Below, piece after piece: positions 7,206 through 14,012 of a DNA stretch of 14,012 nucleotides (its first letter is position 1; each line of letters begins with the position of its first letter). Source of the DNA: CAZOVK01 sp964583165 (GTDB taxonomy: Bacteria; Bacillota; Clostridia; Lachnospirales; WRAX01); contig CAZOVK010000063.1 of assembly GCA_964583165.1 (NCBI GenBank), positions 1 through 14,012 on the forward strand, in the 5' to 3' direction. Position numbers and translations under genes: made by a program. Below the pieces are notes generated by a model. It was not told where the DNA came from. It did not search any database and saw only the letters and a program-made list of their open reading frames with translations.

Positions 7206-7637
7206 GTGGAGAAACATATTTTAATAAGCAAGAAAATGCTCAATGTCATTTCTGTGGCGTTAGTCGTAGCTTCATTGGTATTGCCACTTGTTTCGGCGGC
7301 GACAAGGGCTGACGCGATTGTGTACCTGTTGACAGCGTTGTGTTATGCGCTTGTGGGCGCATGGGGGGCTTATGTGTCTGTTAGCTTGTACGCGAGAAGC
7401 CGCCTGAAGGCGCGTATGCCTGAATGGAATAAAGAGATTAACAAGTCCAGCTTCTGTAAACTCCGCGCTGTTCATCCGGCTTATGAGAACGCGCTGTTAC
7501 CGATTCTTCAAAAGGACGCGGATTTTGAGCAAATTGAAGCTGAAAGGCTGATGATTTTAAGGTATATGACATTTTGGGTATATCCGGCGACGGTGGCGAA
7601 TGGTATTGCCATCTTCTATTTTGCGTTTTTCAGTTAA
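7206..7637 (+). CDS. Small membrane protein of unknown function, coupled to eutVW
   Basis: I do not recognise the family. The 143-residue product has three likely membrane segments: about 11-31, 37-62 and 121-142. Between the second and third is a basic then mixed-charge cytosolic-looking stretch (about 63-120, beginning ARSRLKARMPEW). The C-terminus ends within or just after the last segment. The GTG start at 7206 follows the eutW TAG with no gap, and a GGGGG ribosome site lies 5 bases upstream inside eutW. The in-frame ATG at 7236 is a weaker alternative because it lacks a good site. Being third in a coupled operon with the sensor pair suggests an accessory role in ethanolamine sensing or uptake, but this is inference. 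It is far too short to be the EutH permease. A strong terminator follows immediately. Confidence 0.75.
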   Translation: MEKHILISKKMLNVISVALVVASLVLPLVSAATRADAIVYLLTALCYALVGAWGAYVSVSLYARSRLKARMPEWNKEINKSSFCKLRAVHPAYENALLPILQKDADFEQIEAERLMILRYMTFWVYPATVANGIAIFYFAFFS

Positions 7638-7672
7638 AAACCGCCGAAAGCATGTTGCTTTCGGCGGTTTTT
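7636..7672. terminator. Bidirectional Rho-independent terminator between convergent operons
   Basis: A perfect 16-base stem, AAAAACCGCCGAAAGC (7636-7651) with GCTTTCGGCGGTTTTT (7657-7672), surrounds an ATGTT loop. The T run serves the plus-strand eutVW transcript and the A run serves the minus-strand transcript ending at 7683. It overlaps the last bases of the membrane-protein stop codon. Confidence 0.95.
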
Positions 7673-7682
7673 GATTGCTCGG

Positions 7683-8483
7683 TTATTCGGCAGGCTGGAA
7701 TGCCCAGAAATGAATCATTTCCATATCTTCGGGAATGTCAGCGAAGTGGTTACCCACGCCTTGAACGGTTAAGTGAAGCCCATGGTCGGGCGCGAAAGCA
7801 AGCAGTGTGTCGTGAATTTTCCAATGCTTCTGTGTCGCTTCGCTCAAACGCGCGTATGTATCACAGTGGCGTTTAAGCGCCGCCATAGATTCCTCGCCTT
7901 CGGGTGTTGTTACATGAATAGAATCGTCATAGTCCATCTGGTAGACGGCTATGAAGTCGTATTCATCCTTCTCGATAAGCTCATGCGCCTTGGCTTCAAC
8001 GGCATCGTCTGTGTCAAATATGAAATAGTCCAACTTCCGTTGTCGGAAAATCATGTCCATGCTAGAACCTGTTCTGGCGATTATCGCAACCTTCTTGCCT
8101 GCCCTCAAAAGTGCGTCAAACAGGCTGTCAATCGTGATGAGCCGCTTGTCATATTGCTGAGTGCCGTGAACAGACGGAGCCGCGCCCGTATACATTGTCG
8201 CGAAATTAACAGGTGTGACGGGTGGGAATGCCGCACACATCGGCAAAGTCATTTGAGAGTTCATGATGACGGGGATAAACAGTTCGGGATACTTGCGGTA
8301 GAGCCAGAACGCTATGCAATCGGGGTTATAAATCAGAACGCGGTCGGCAACGCCGTTTTTCGCGTTGGCCTGAACAAACGCGTCAACAGGCGCGAGTGAC
8401 GGGTTCGCTTCTTTCGGCGCATCAATACCGATAGCCTTTGCAAGACTGGCCGCAAATCCCGTGAGTTTCAGTGTGTTAAGCAT
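7683..8483 (-). CDS. Alkaline-phosphatase-superfamily hydrolase, type I phosphodiesterase-like
   Basis: Predicted metal-dependent phosphomonoesterase or phosphodiesterase; substrate unknown. The 266 residues show the nucleophile region PPVTPVNFATMYTG (Thr90 as likely nucleophile, Asn93 nearby), SVHG (104-107), and the late metal-ligand motif APDHGLH (Asp233/His234) with a further His246 in GNHF. An Asp in NPDCIAFWLY (Asp55) and the DYDDSIH segment (184-190) are plausible remaining ligands. The usual DG after the first strand is not present. It is shorter than most family members (350 or more), and no signal peptide is evident, so it is probably cytosolic. The ATG has a GGAGG site and lies 12 bases after the MgtC-like gene, making it the last gene of the peptide-transporter operon. 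The superfamily call is solid; the reaction is not. Confidence 0.8.
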   Translation of the reverse strand: MLNTLKLTGFAASLAKAIGIDAPKEANPSLAPVDAFVQANAKNGVADRVLIYNPDCIAFWLYRKYPELFIPVIMNSQMTLPMCAAFPPVTPVNFATMYTGAAPSVHGTQQYDKRLITIDSLFDALLRAGKKVAIIARTGSSMDMIFRQRKLDYFIFDTDDAVEAKAHELIEKDEYDFIAVYQMDYDDSIHVTTPEGEESMAALKRHCDTYARLSEATQKHWKIHDTLLAFAPDHGLHLTVQGVGNHFADIPEDMEMIHFWAFQPAE

Positions 8484-8495
8484 AGTTTCCTCCTT

Positions 8496-9182
8496 TTATA
8501 TCTCTTCCGCAAAAGCCGTACCGCCGCAGGCTTGCAGAAATTCGAGCGCGTGGTTGTGGTCAACGCCATGTGGCAAGGTCAGCGTGAGTGATAACCCCAG
8601 ACAATTACCGATTACGATTTTCGAGTCAAAGTCTATAATGCGGTAGGCATTGCGCTTTAGTTCATATAATAATACCTTAAAACTCTGTTCATCGTCAAGT
8701 AATACATAACAGCGCAGGCGGTCACTTTTGGCGAGGAAGCGCCCTTGAACGACAGAACCCAACACAATGCCCATGAGAAGCACAAGCAAAATCATAATCG
8801 CGCCCACATACATGCCCGCGCCTATAGCTAACCCGAGCATGGCTGTAGCCCAAAGCCCCGCCGCCGTTGTCAGACCCTTGACTCGGCTGTAGCCCGTGAA
8901 AATTATCGTGCCCGCGCCAATGAAGCCGATTCCGCTGACGACTTGGGCGGCTATGCGTGTTGAATCGGTCTGGCTTGTGTTCACGGTCAGAAATATACCT
9001 ATAACCATTGCGGCGCAAGCACCAACACAAACCATCATATATGTCCTAAGCCCCGCCGCCCGTAGCTTTCTCATGCGCTCAAAACCCAGCGCACCGCCGC
9101 AGAGAGAGGCAAGAAGCAATCGCACCAAAATTGTGATATCCGTCAAGTCCATTAAACCGACTTGCCTAAACCAATCTTGCAT
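8496..9182 (-). CDS. MgtC/SapB-family membrane protein
   Basis: Inner-membrane protein of the MgtC/SapB family; members affect magnesium limitation survival and the membrane ATP synthase, while most genomic copies have no assigned role. Residues 1-150 carry about four to five membrane segments with family motifs: GGALGFERMRKLRAAGLRT (29-47), AAQVVSGIGFIGAGTII (78-94) and VKGLTTAAGLWATAMLGLAIG (101-121, given here only as landmarks). Residues 155-228 form a soluble ACT-like C-terminal domain, as in full MgtC. Length 228 is normal. The start at 9182 is fixed by a strong AAAGGAGGTG site. It lies 15 bases after the dppF-like gene, so it probably shares the transporter transcript. Confidence 0.92.
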   Translation of the reverse strand: MQDWFRQVGLMDLTDITILVRLLLASLCGGALGFERMRKLRAAGLRTYMMVCVGACAAMVIGIFLTVNTSQTDSTRIAAQVVSGIGFIGAGTIIFTGYSRVKGLTTAAGLWATAMLGLAIGAGMYVGAIMILLVLLMGIVLGSVVQGRFLAKSDRLRCYVLLDDEQSFKVLLYELKRNAYRIIDFDSKIVIGNCLGLSLTLTLPHGVDHNHALEFLQACGGTAFAEEI

Positions 9183-9197
9183 ACGACACCTCCTTTA

Positions 9198-10178
9198 CTA
9201 TAGATTTTCACCCACTTCCACACAAGCACACGCCACGAAATGACCGGGGCGCACTTCTCGCAGTTCGGGGTTTTTAGCTAAACATTTGTCACGCGTTAGG
9301 TCACAACGCTTGTTGAACCGGCATGTATCGGGCAGGTTCACGGGTGACGTGATTTCACCGCGTATGAGCGTCCGTTGGGGGCGTTCTTGCCCAACTATGG
9401 GTAAAGGTATCGCCGACAGAAGCGCCCGTGTATACGGATGTAGCGGGTTTTCAAACAGTTCGTCAGACGGCGCTTTTTCTACCATCTGTCCGAGATACAT
9501 AACGGCTATGTCGTCTGAGAAATACTTAACAACACTCAGGTCATGCGTAATGAAGATGTACGTCAACCCCAAGTCCTTTTGAAGCTTCTTCATGAGGTTC
9601 AAGACCTGCGCCTGAATACTCACGTCCAGCGCAGACACCGGCTCGTCACAGACTATGAGCTTAGGGTTCAGCGCAAGCGCCCGCGCAATCCCGATACGCT
9701 GGCGGCGGCCGCCGTCTAGTTCGTGCGGGAAGGTGTTTATCAGGCGGTCAGCCAAACCAACCGTTCGCATAAGTTCGAGCGTGCGTTGTTCAATCGCCGC
9801 CTTGCCCTTCAAGAGTTTATGCTCAATAATCGGCTCACTTATCAGTTGCATGACTGTCTGGCGCGGGTCAAGTGACGAGAACGGGTCTTGAAAGATTATC
9901 TGCATGTCGCTACGGAAGCGGCGCATCTTCGCACGGCTGTATTTCGTTATGTCTTCGCCGTTGAAGATAATCTGACCGTCCGTGGGTTCAAGCAATTTCA
10001 AGACGGCACGCCCTGTTGTAGACTTGCCGCAACCCGATTCGCCGACAATGCCGAGCGTTTTCCCTTGTTCTAGCGCGAAACTAACGCCGTCAACGGCGTG
10101 TAAATCGCCCTTTGGTGTCGGGAAATATTTTTTAAGGTTTTTCACTTCAAGTATTGTATTCGCCATATTATCACCCAT
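9198..10178 (-). CDS. dppF: Peptide ABC transporter ATP-binding protein, DppF/OppF type, with altered signature motif
   Basis: One of the two ATPases powering the peptide importer. Residue 46-53 GESGCGKS is Walker A, Gln97 the Q-loop in IIFQDPFSSLDP, CDEPVSALD (177-185) Walker B with D-loop, and His212 the switch histidine. The ABC signature at 154-158 is LDGGR where LSGGQ is usual, followed by the normal RQRIGIARAL. The C-terminal oligopeptide-transporter domain has Cys286, Cys292, Cys299 and Cys317, a pattern that binds an iron-sulfur cluster in some structurally studied relatives. Length 326 is typical. The first ATG (10178) overlaps the dppD-type stop by 8 bases and sits only one base after GGAGG. 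The in-frame ATG at 10166 (giving MANTILEVKNL) may be the true start. Dipeptide versus oligopeptide specificity cannot be told. Confidence 0.95.
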   Translation of the reverse strand: MGDNMANTILEVKNLKKYFPTPKGDLHAVDGVSFALEQGKTLGIVGESGCGKSTTGRAVLKLLEPTDGQIIFNGEDITKYSRAKMRRFRSDMQIIFQDPFSSLDPRQTVMQLISEPIIEHKLLKGKAAIEQRTLELMRTVGLADRLINTFPHELDGGRRQRIGIARALALNPKLIVCDEPVSALDVSIQAQVLNLMKKLQKDLGLTYIFITHDLSVVKYFSDDIAVMYLGQMVEKAPSDELFENPLHPYTRALLSAIPLPIVGQERPQRTLIRGEITSPVNLPDTCRFNKRCDLTRDKCLAKNPELREVRPGHFVACACVEVGENL

Positions 10179-11163
10179 TCCTCCTTATTCGGAAATCCTT
10201 ATCCGCGTAGGCGGAGCAGGCGACTTTATGGGTTCCTTCGTGTGTCGCAAGTGGTGGCATGGCTTTTTTGCAAGCTTCTTGAACGTAAGGGCAACGTGGC
10301 GCGAAGACACAGCCTTCTGGCAAGTCCATAGGGTCGGGCATCATGCCTTCAATAGGCACGAGTTCTTCACCACGCTTGCGGAGGTTCGGGAGTGAGTTAA
10401 ACAGCCCCTCTGTGTATGGGTGAAGCGTGTTATTAAACACCTCGTCAGCCGTACCACTCTCGACAATATGCCCCGCGTACATGACAGCCACTTCGTCACA
10501 GACTTCTGCCACAACACCTAAATCGTGGGTTATAAGTAACATAGACGTGTCGAAGTCCTGTTTGAGTTGCTTCATCAGTTCAAGGACTTGCGCCTGTATT
10601 GTCACGTCAAGGGCAGTTGTGGGTTCGTCGGCAATGAGTAACTTTGGGTTACACGCAAGCGCAATAGCGATAACCACACGTTGGCGCATACCGCCCGAAA
10701 GCTGATGTGGGTAATCGGAAGCGCGTGAATCGGCTATGCCGACTTGTCGCAACATCTCTTTAGCGCGTTCCATGCACTCTTCTTTGCTCTTGCCGCCGTG
10801 GAGCATGACGCTTTCGGCTATTTGTTCGCCGATAGTCATAACGGGGTTTAGCGCGGTCATTGGGTCTTGAAAAATCATGGCAACATCTTGACCGCGTACG
10901 CTCTGAAGGTCAGCAACAGGCAAATCAAGAATGTTCGTACCATCTAGTATAACCTCACCGCTCTTAATTACGCCGGGAGGGTTAGGAACAAGATTCAAAA
11001 TCGACAAAGCCGTGGTAGTCTTACCCGCACCCGTTTCTCCGACAAGCCCAAGCGTTTTCTTTCTGCCGAGTGTCATATCAACGCCGTTGACAGCCTTCAC
11101 AGCCCCGTCGTCCGTTTCATAGTGAACAACCAGATTTTTTATTTCTAATATATTATCACTCAT
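10171..11163 (-). CDS. dppD: Peptide ABC transporter ATP-binding protein, DppD/OppD type
   Basis: Second ATPase of the importer, partner of the DppF-like protein. Walker A is GETGAGKT (42-49), the Q-loop lies in MIFQDPMTALNP, the canonical signature LSGGM is at 155-159 followed by RQRVVIAIAL, Walker B and D-loop are in LLIADEPTTALDV, and the switch His213 is in ITHDL. The C-terminal domain has the usual cysteine set (Cys285, Cys291, Cys298, Cys316) in GCVFAPRCPY and HKVACSAY. Length 330 is normal. The ATG at 11163 is preceded by AGGTGA and lies 10 bases after the dppC-like gene; its stop overlaps the annotated start of dppF. Confidence 0.96.
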   Translation of the reverse strand: MSDNILEIKNLVVHYETDDGAVKAVNGVDMTLGRKKTLGLVGETGAGKTTTALSILNLVPNPPGVIKSGEVILDGTNILDLPVADLQSVRGQDVAMIFQDPMTALNPVMTIGEQIAESVMLHGGKSKEECMERAKEMLRQVGIADSRASDYPHQLSGGMRQRVVIAIALACNPKLLIADEPTTALDVTIQAQVLELMKQLKQDFDTSMLLITHDLGVVAEVCDEVAVMYAGHIVESGTADEVFNNTLHPYTEGLFNSLPNLRKRGEELVPIEGMMPDPMDLPEGCVFAPRCPYVQEACKKAMPPLATHEGTHKVACSAYADKDFRIRRNG

Positions 11164-11173
11164 AATTATTCAC

Positions 11174-12046
11174 CTACCTCTTCATGCGTGGGTCAAGTGC
11201 GTCGCGGAGTCCGTCGCCGAGTAGATTCAGCGCAAGAACCGTCGCCATAATAGCCAAACCGGGGATTACGCAGATATAACCCGCGCTTCTCATATAATCG
11301 CGCCCGTCTGATAACATAGCGCCCCATTCGGGAGCCGGCGCGGGAACGCCGATACCGAGGAAGGACAGCGAAGAAGCCGCGATAATCGTTGTGCCGACAA
11401 GAAGCGTCACTTGAACGATAATGGGCGATAGACAGTTAGGGATTATATGTTTGACAATAATCTTCCAAGTTGGGAGCCCTATGGCATAGGCTGATTCAAC
11501 ATATTCTTGCCCGCGAATGGTCATTACGGACGCGCGCACTATGCGCGAGAAGTTCGTGGCCGCCGAAACACTCAGCGCGAGTAATAGGTTAAACGTAGAC
11601 GTGCCCAAAAGCGACACTATAACAACCGCAATCATAATATTCGGAATGGCGTATAACACGTCATTTACACGCATTATGATGTCATCCACAATCCCGCCGT
11701 AGAAACCGGCTATAGAACCGAGAACAACGCCGAAGAGTAGACCGATTGAAACACTACCAACGCTGATACCGAGCGAATAACGCGCCCCATAGAGTATACG
11801 CGCGAAGATGTCGCGCCCAACTTGGTCAGTGCCGAACAAATATTTGAAAGAGGGGGTCATGAAGCGTTCTTTGATGTTCTGACCGATAATGTCCGCTTCA
11901 TAGTTATACACAAAACCGCTTGCTATAGCGGCAATAACGAGCGCCGACAGAAAGATAATACCGATAATCGCGCCCTTGTTCTTCTTGAGCCGACGCCATG
12001 TTTCTGCTGCCATGCTGCGGCTTCTTACTTTTACAGTGGCTTCCAT
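11174..12046 (-). CDS. dppC: Peptide ABC transporter permease, DppC type
   Basis: Inner-membrane permease subunit of the peptide importer. The 290 residues have a short cytosolic start, a first membrane segment at about 27-48, then FGTDQVGRDIFARILYGAR, the family hallmark ahead of the five-helix permease core. The ATPase-coupling EAA loop is AYAIGLPTWKIIVKHIIPN (about 187-205). The end ALNLLGDGLRDALDPRMKR is the standard C-terminus of DppC/OppC proteins. The ATG has GAGG eight bases upstream; the gap to the dppB-like gene is 12 bases. Confidence 0.96.
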   Translation of the reverse strand: MEATVKVRSRSMAAETWRRLKKNKGAIIGIIFLSALVIAAIASGFVYNYEADIIGQNIKERFMTPSFKYLFGTDQVGRDIFARILYGARYSLGISVGSVSIGLLFGVVLGSIAGFYGGIVDDIIMRVNDVLYAIPNIMIAVVIVSLLGTSTFNLLLALSVSAATNFSRIVRASVMTIRGQEYVESAYAIGLPTWKIIVKHIIPNCLSPIIVQVTLLVGTTIIAASSLSFLGIGVPAPAPEWGAMLSDGRDYMRSAGYICVIPGLAIMATVLALNLLGDGLRDALDPRMKR

Positions 12047-12058
12047 TGCGCCAGCCTC

Positions 12059-12991
12059 CTATCCTTTGGTGTATTGCGCCTTGATTCGTGGGTCAAAGAA
12101 CGCGTAGACAATATCGACTATGAGGTTAACAACACACATCAGTACGCTACACATGATAATCGAACCCGTGACCATTGGCGTATCGCGCTTTGAGATATGC
12201 TCGAATATCAAACGCCCTATACCGGGCCATGAGAAGACGGTTTCTGCCATAACAGAGCCTGTGAGCACGTTTGAAAGTTGTAAGCCGATAACCGTTATAA
12301 TCGGTATAAGCGCGTTATTCAGCCCATGTTTATAGATAACGCGGCGTTCTGACGCGCCTTTAGCTCTTGCCGTTCTCATATAATCTTGGCGGATAACGTC
12401 AAGCATAGACGAACGCGTGGTTCTCGTAATAAGCGCCGCCAAACCCAAACCGACAGTCAGCGCGGGCAGAATCAGCGACACAAACCCCTCACGCCCACCC
12501 GACGGGAACCAACCCAGGTTCAGCGAGAAGATAATAATTAGAATAAGCCCGAGCCAGAAGTTAGGCATTGAAACGCCAAACAGCGCAAAAGTCATACCGG
12601 CTGAGTCTTTCCATGTGTTCTGGTTTATGGCGGTATAAATCCCCAGTGGTATACTTATAACTATCGCGATAAGCACTGACGCGACACTGAGTTCAACCGT
12701 CGCGGGCAGCCTACCCATAAAACTTTGGAACACGTCCTTATTAGTGATATAGGACGTGCCTAAATCCCCTCTGACAAGCCCCGCCATATATTTGAAATAG
12801 CGCACAACCAATGGGTCATTCAGCCCAAGCCTTTCGCGCACGACTTCAACCTGTTCGGGCGTGGCTTTGTCGCCCGCCACAATACGCGCGGGGTCACCGC
12901 TCGTCAGGTTCATGGAGAAGAAAATGATGAACGAGGTTATCAGAATCGCGGGAATCATTTGTATCAGTCTTTTTACTATGTATCGTCCCAT
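12059..12991 (-). CDS. dppB: Peptide ABC transporter permease, DppB type
   Basis: Inner-membrane permease that pairs with the DppC-like subunit. It opens with MGRYIVKRLIQMIPAIL, the typical DppB/OppB N-terminal helix, followed by the periplasmic-type region GDPARIVAGDKATPEQVEVV and LGLNDPLVVRYF. About six membrane segments are predicted, with the EAA coupling loop ARAKGASERRVIYKHGLNN and a closing DIVYAFFDPRIK. Length 310 is usual. The ATG at 12991 has GGGAG five bases upstream. It is separated from the binding-protein gene by 81 bases containing a hairpin, a larger gap than elsewhere in the operon. Confidence 0.96.
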   Translation of the reverse strand: MGRYIVKRLIQMIPAILITSFIIFFSMNLTSGDPARIVAGDKATPEQVEVVRERLGLNDPLVVRYFKYMAGLVRGDLGTSYITNKDVFQSFMGRLPATVELSVASVLIAIVISIPLGIYTAINQNTWKDSAGMTFALFGVSMPNFWLGLILIIIFSLNLGWFPSGGREGFVSLILPALTVGLGLAALITRTTRSSMLDVIRQDYMRTARAKGASERRVIYKHGLNNALIPIITVIGLQLSNVLTGSVMAETVFSWPGIGRLIFEHISKRDTPMVTGSIIMCSVLMCVVNLIVDIVYAFFDPRIKAQYTKG

Positions 12992-13032
12992 ATTTACTCC
13001 CGACAGATAGACATCAAATGGCTGATGTTATT

Positions 13033-13056
13033 GGGGCGCCGAGTTACCGACGCCCC
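13033..13056 (-). promoter_or_regulatory. Intercistronic hairpin after the binding-protein gene
   Basis: On the minus strand GGGGCGTCGG, loop TAAC and TCGGCGCCCC form a 10-pair stem (two terminal inner pairs are G-U). No T run follows, so it is not an ordinary Rho-independent terminator. Such hairpins between binding-protein and permease genes often protect the upstream mRNA and give higher binding-protein yield; that role here is inference. The rest of 12992-13072 holds only the dppB ribosome site and a weak five-pair repeat. Confidence 0.65.
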
Positions 13057-13072
13057 TTGGATACTAAATCAC

Positions 13073-14012
13073 TTATTTCACAGAAAGGTCAATGTAAGCT
13101 TCGCTCCAGTCGTGGTTGCCACCGCCGAAGAGGTATTCGCCCTTTAAGCCCTTCTTATACGCGATAACAAGGTTCGCGATATAGAGCGGTACTTCGGGGC
13201 AATCGTCAACTAAGAGTTCCTGCAACTTCACGCCTACGTCATAACGAACATCTTGGTCGGGTTCAACCAAAAGTTGAGCTATCATAGCGTCTGCTTCGGG
13301 GTTGTTATAATGTGTGTAGTTATAGGAAGAATCGCTTCTAAACAGGTCGCCGTAAACCCAGTCAATCTTTTGGTCTTCGTTCCAGCGCCATAGGAAGAGC
13401 TCTTGTTCGCCCTTAACACACATTTCCTTTAACGTAGCATCTTCAACAGTTTCCAGCGTGATGTCTATACCGATTTGTTTAAGGTTATTCTGGATAACCG
13501 TCGCAATGTTTGTGAACGGTGTAGAGTTGGCGATATACATCTTAGCGGAGATGCCGCCGTTCGGGTAACCCGCTTCTGCCATAAGCTGTTTTGCGCGGTC
13601 AAGGTCATATTCATAACCAGGCATGTCGTCATAGAAGCCCCAAAGCCCGCGGTTAAGAACAGTCTTTTGCTTCGTGCCCTTGCCGTAGACAGCTACTTCG
13701 ATAACGTCGTCCTTGTTGATGGCGCAGGAAACGGCTTGACGCAGTTTGATGTTATCCCAAGGAGCTTGCTGTGTGTTGAACGCGAAGTAGAACATACGTG
13801 TGCCGGCTTTTTCGAAGACTGTAAGGTTGTTCTGCTTCTGGAGTGCTTCAAGCTCGTTAATCGGCGGGTCTATACAGATGTCGATTTCACCCTTTTGAAG
13901 CGCGATTGTGCGTGAAGAAGCTTCTAGGATAGGCTTGAAAGTAATTTTTTCTGTCTTAGGCGCGTGGTCTTTGTCCCAGTAATTTTCATTTCCAGCTTCA
14001 ATATCTCCTTCT
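13073..14012 (-). CDS. Peptide-binding protein of ABC importer (SBP family 5), C-terminal part
   Basis: Extracytoplasmic solute-binding protein that delivers peptides (or a related solute) to the adjacent permeases. The reading frame is open from the right window edge to the TAA at 13073, about 312 residues; the signal peptide and first domain lie outside. It begins near GNENYWDKDHAPKTEKI, the conserved segment before the hinge of family-5 proteins. It continues with FYFAFNTQQAPWDNIKLRQAVSCAINKD, here read as two adjoining landmarks (the N-T-x-x-x-P-x-x-N and LRQAVSxAI motifs). It also has YDLDRAKQLMAEAGYP and a C-terminal PEVPLYIANLVIAYKKGLKG. Internal Met codons such as 13795 are not the real start. 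It is the most upstream visible gene of the transporter operon. Confidence 0.94.
   Translation of the reverse strand, partial: EGDIEAGNENYWDKDHAPKTEKITFKPILEASSRTIALQKGEIDICIDPPINELEALQKQNNLTVFEKAGTRMFYFAFNTQQAPWDNIKLRQAVSCAINKDDVIEVAVYGKGTKQKTVLNRGLWGFYDDMPGYEYDLDRAKQLMAEAGYPNGGISAKMYIANSTPFTNIATVIQNNLKQIGIDITLETVEDATLKEMCVKGEQELFLWRWNEDQKIDWVYGDLFRSDSSYNYTHYNNPEADAMIAQLLVEPDQDVRYDVGVKLQELLVDDCPEVPLYIANLVIAYKKGLKGEYLFGGGNHDWSEAYIDLSVK

Noticed and set aside
7773..8399. A 208-codon plus-strand open frame opposite the alkaline-phosphatase-fold gene
   Set aside because: Antisense shadow: the product is rich in Cys, Arg and His with no family resemblance, while the minus-strand frame has clear motifs.
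13010..13027. CATCA/TGATG short inverted repeat before dppB
   Set aside because: Only five pairs, no T run and not near a regulatory element; too weak to annotate.
13073..13795. Binding-protein gene starting at the internal ATG at 13795
   Set aside because: The frame continues upstream to the window edge with conserved family-5 sequence (NYWDKDHAPKTEKI), so 13795 is an internal methionine.

Overview
The window holds most of a bacterial-microcompartment ethanolamine-utilisation (eut) locus followed by a peptide-type ABC importer operon. The gene set (eutV/eutW two-component antitermination control in place of EutR, acylating acetaldehyde dehydrogenase, EutL shell protein) and the Clostridia-like sequence character suggest an anaerobic Firmicute/Clostridia relative. 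The species cannot be named from the sequence. Coding density is high and almost all genes have clear Shine-Dalgarno sites.

Left part, minus strand (5199 down to 1): eutA-eutB-eutC-eutL-eutE, tightly packed with gaps of 4 to 26 bases. EutBC is the B12-dependent ethanolamine ammonia-lyase, EutA its reactivase, EutL a trimeric shell protein, and EutE (cut by the left edge) converts acetaldehyde to acetyl-CoA. A strong sigma-70 type promoter (TTGACC, 17 bases, TATAAT) drives a roughly 100-base leader. The leader contains a candidate ANTAR dual-hairpin target whose second hairpin is mutually exclusive with a Rho-independent terminator just before eutA.

Middle, plus strand (5407 to 7637): the divergent eutV-eutW pair and a coupled small membrane protein of unknown function, closed by a strong bidirectional terminator. 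EutV is longer than the usual single-ANTAR protein. After the receiver domain it carries two ANTAR-like modules in tandem, which is the most interesting observation here because its presumed RNA target is itself a pair of hairpins.

Right part, minus strand (14012 down to 7683): the 3' portion of a peptide-binding lipoprotein gene, then dppB-dppC-dppD-dppF-like transporter genes, an MgtC/SapB-family membrane protein and an alkaline-phosphatase-superfamily protein, apparently one transcript. An intercistronic hairpin follows the binding-protein gene. The DppF-like ATPase has an altered ABC signature (LDGGR instead of LSGGQ) next to a DppD-like partner with a canonical one.

The only non-coding stretches of note are 5200-5406 (divergent regulatory region) and 12992-13072 (intercistronic hairpin). 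No tRNA, rRNA, CRISPR or insertion sequence was seen.
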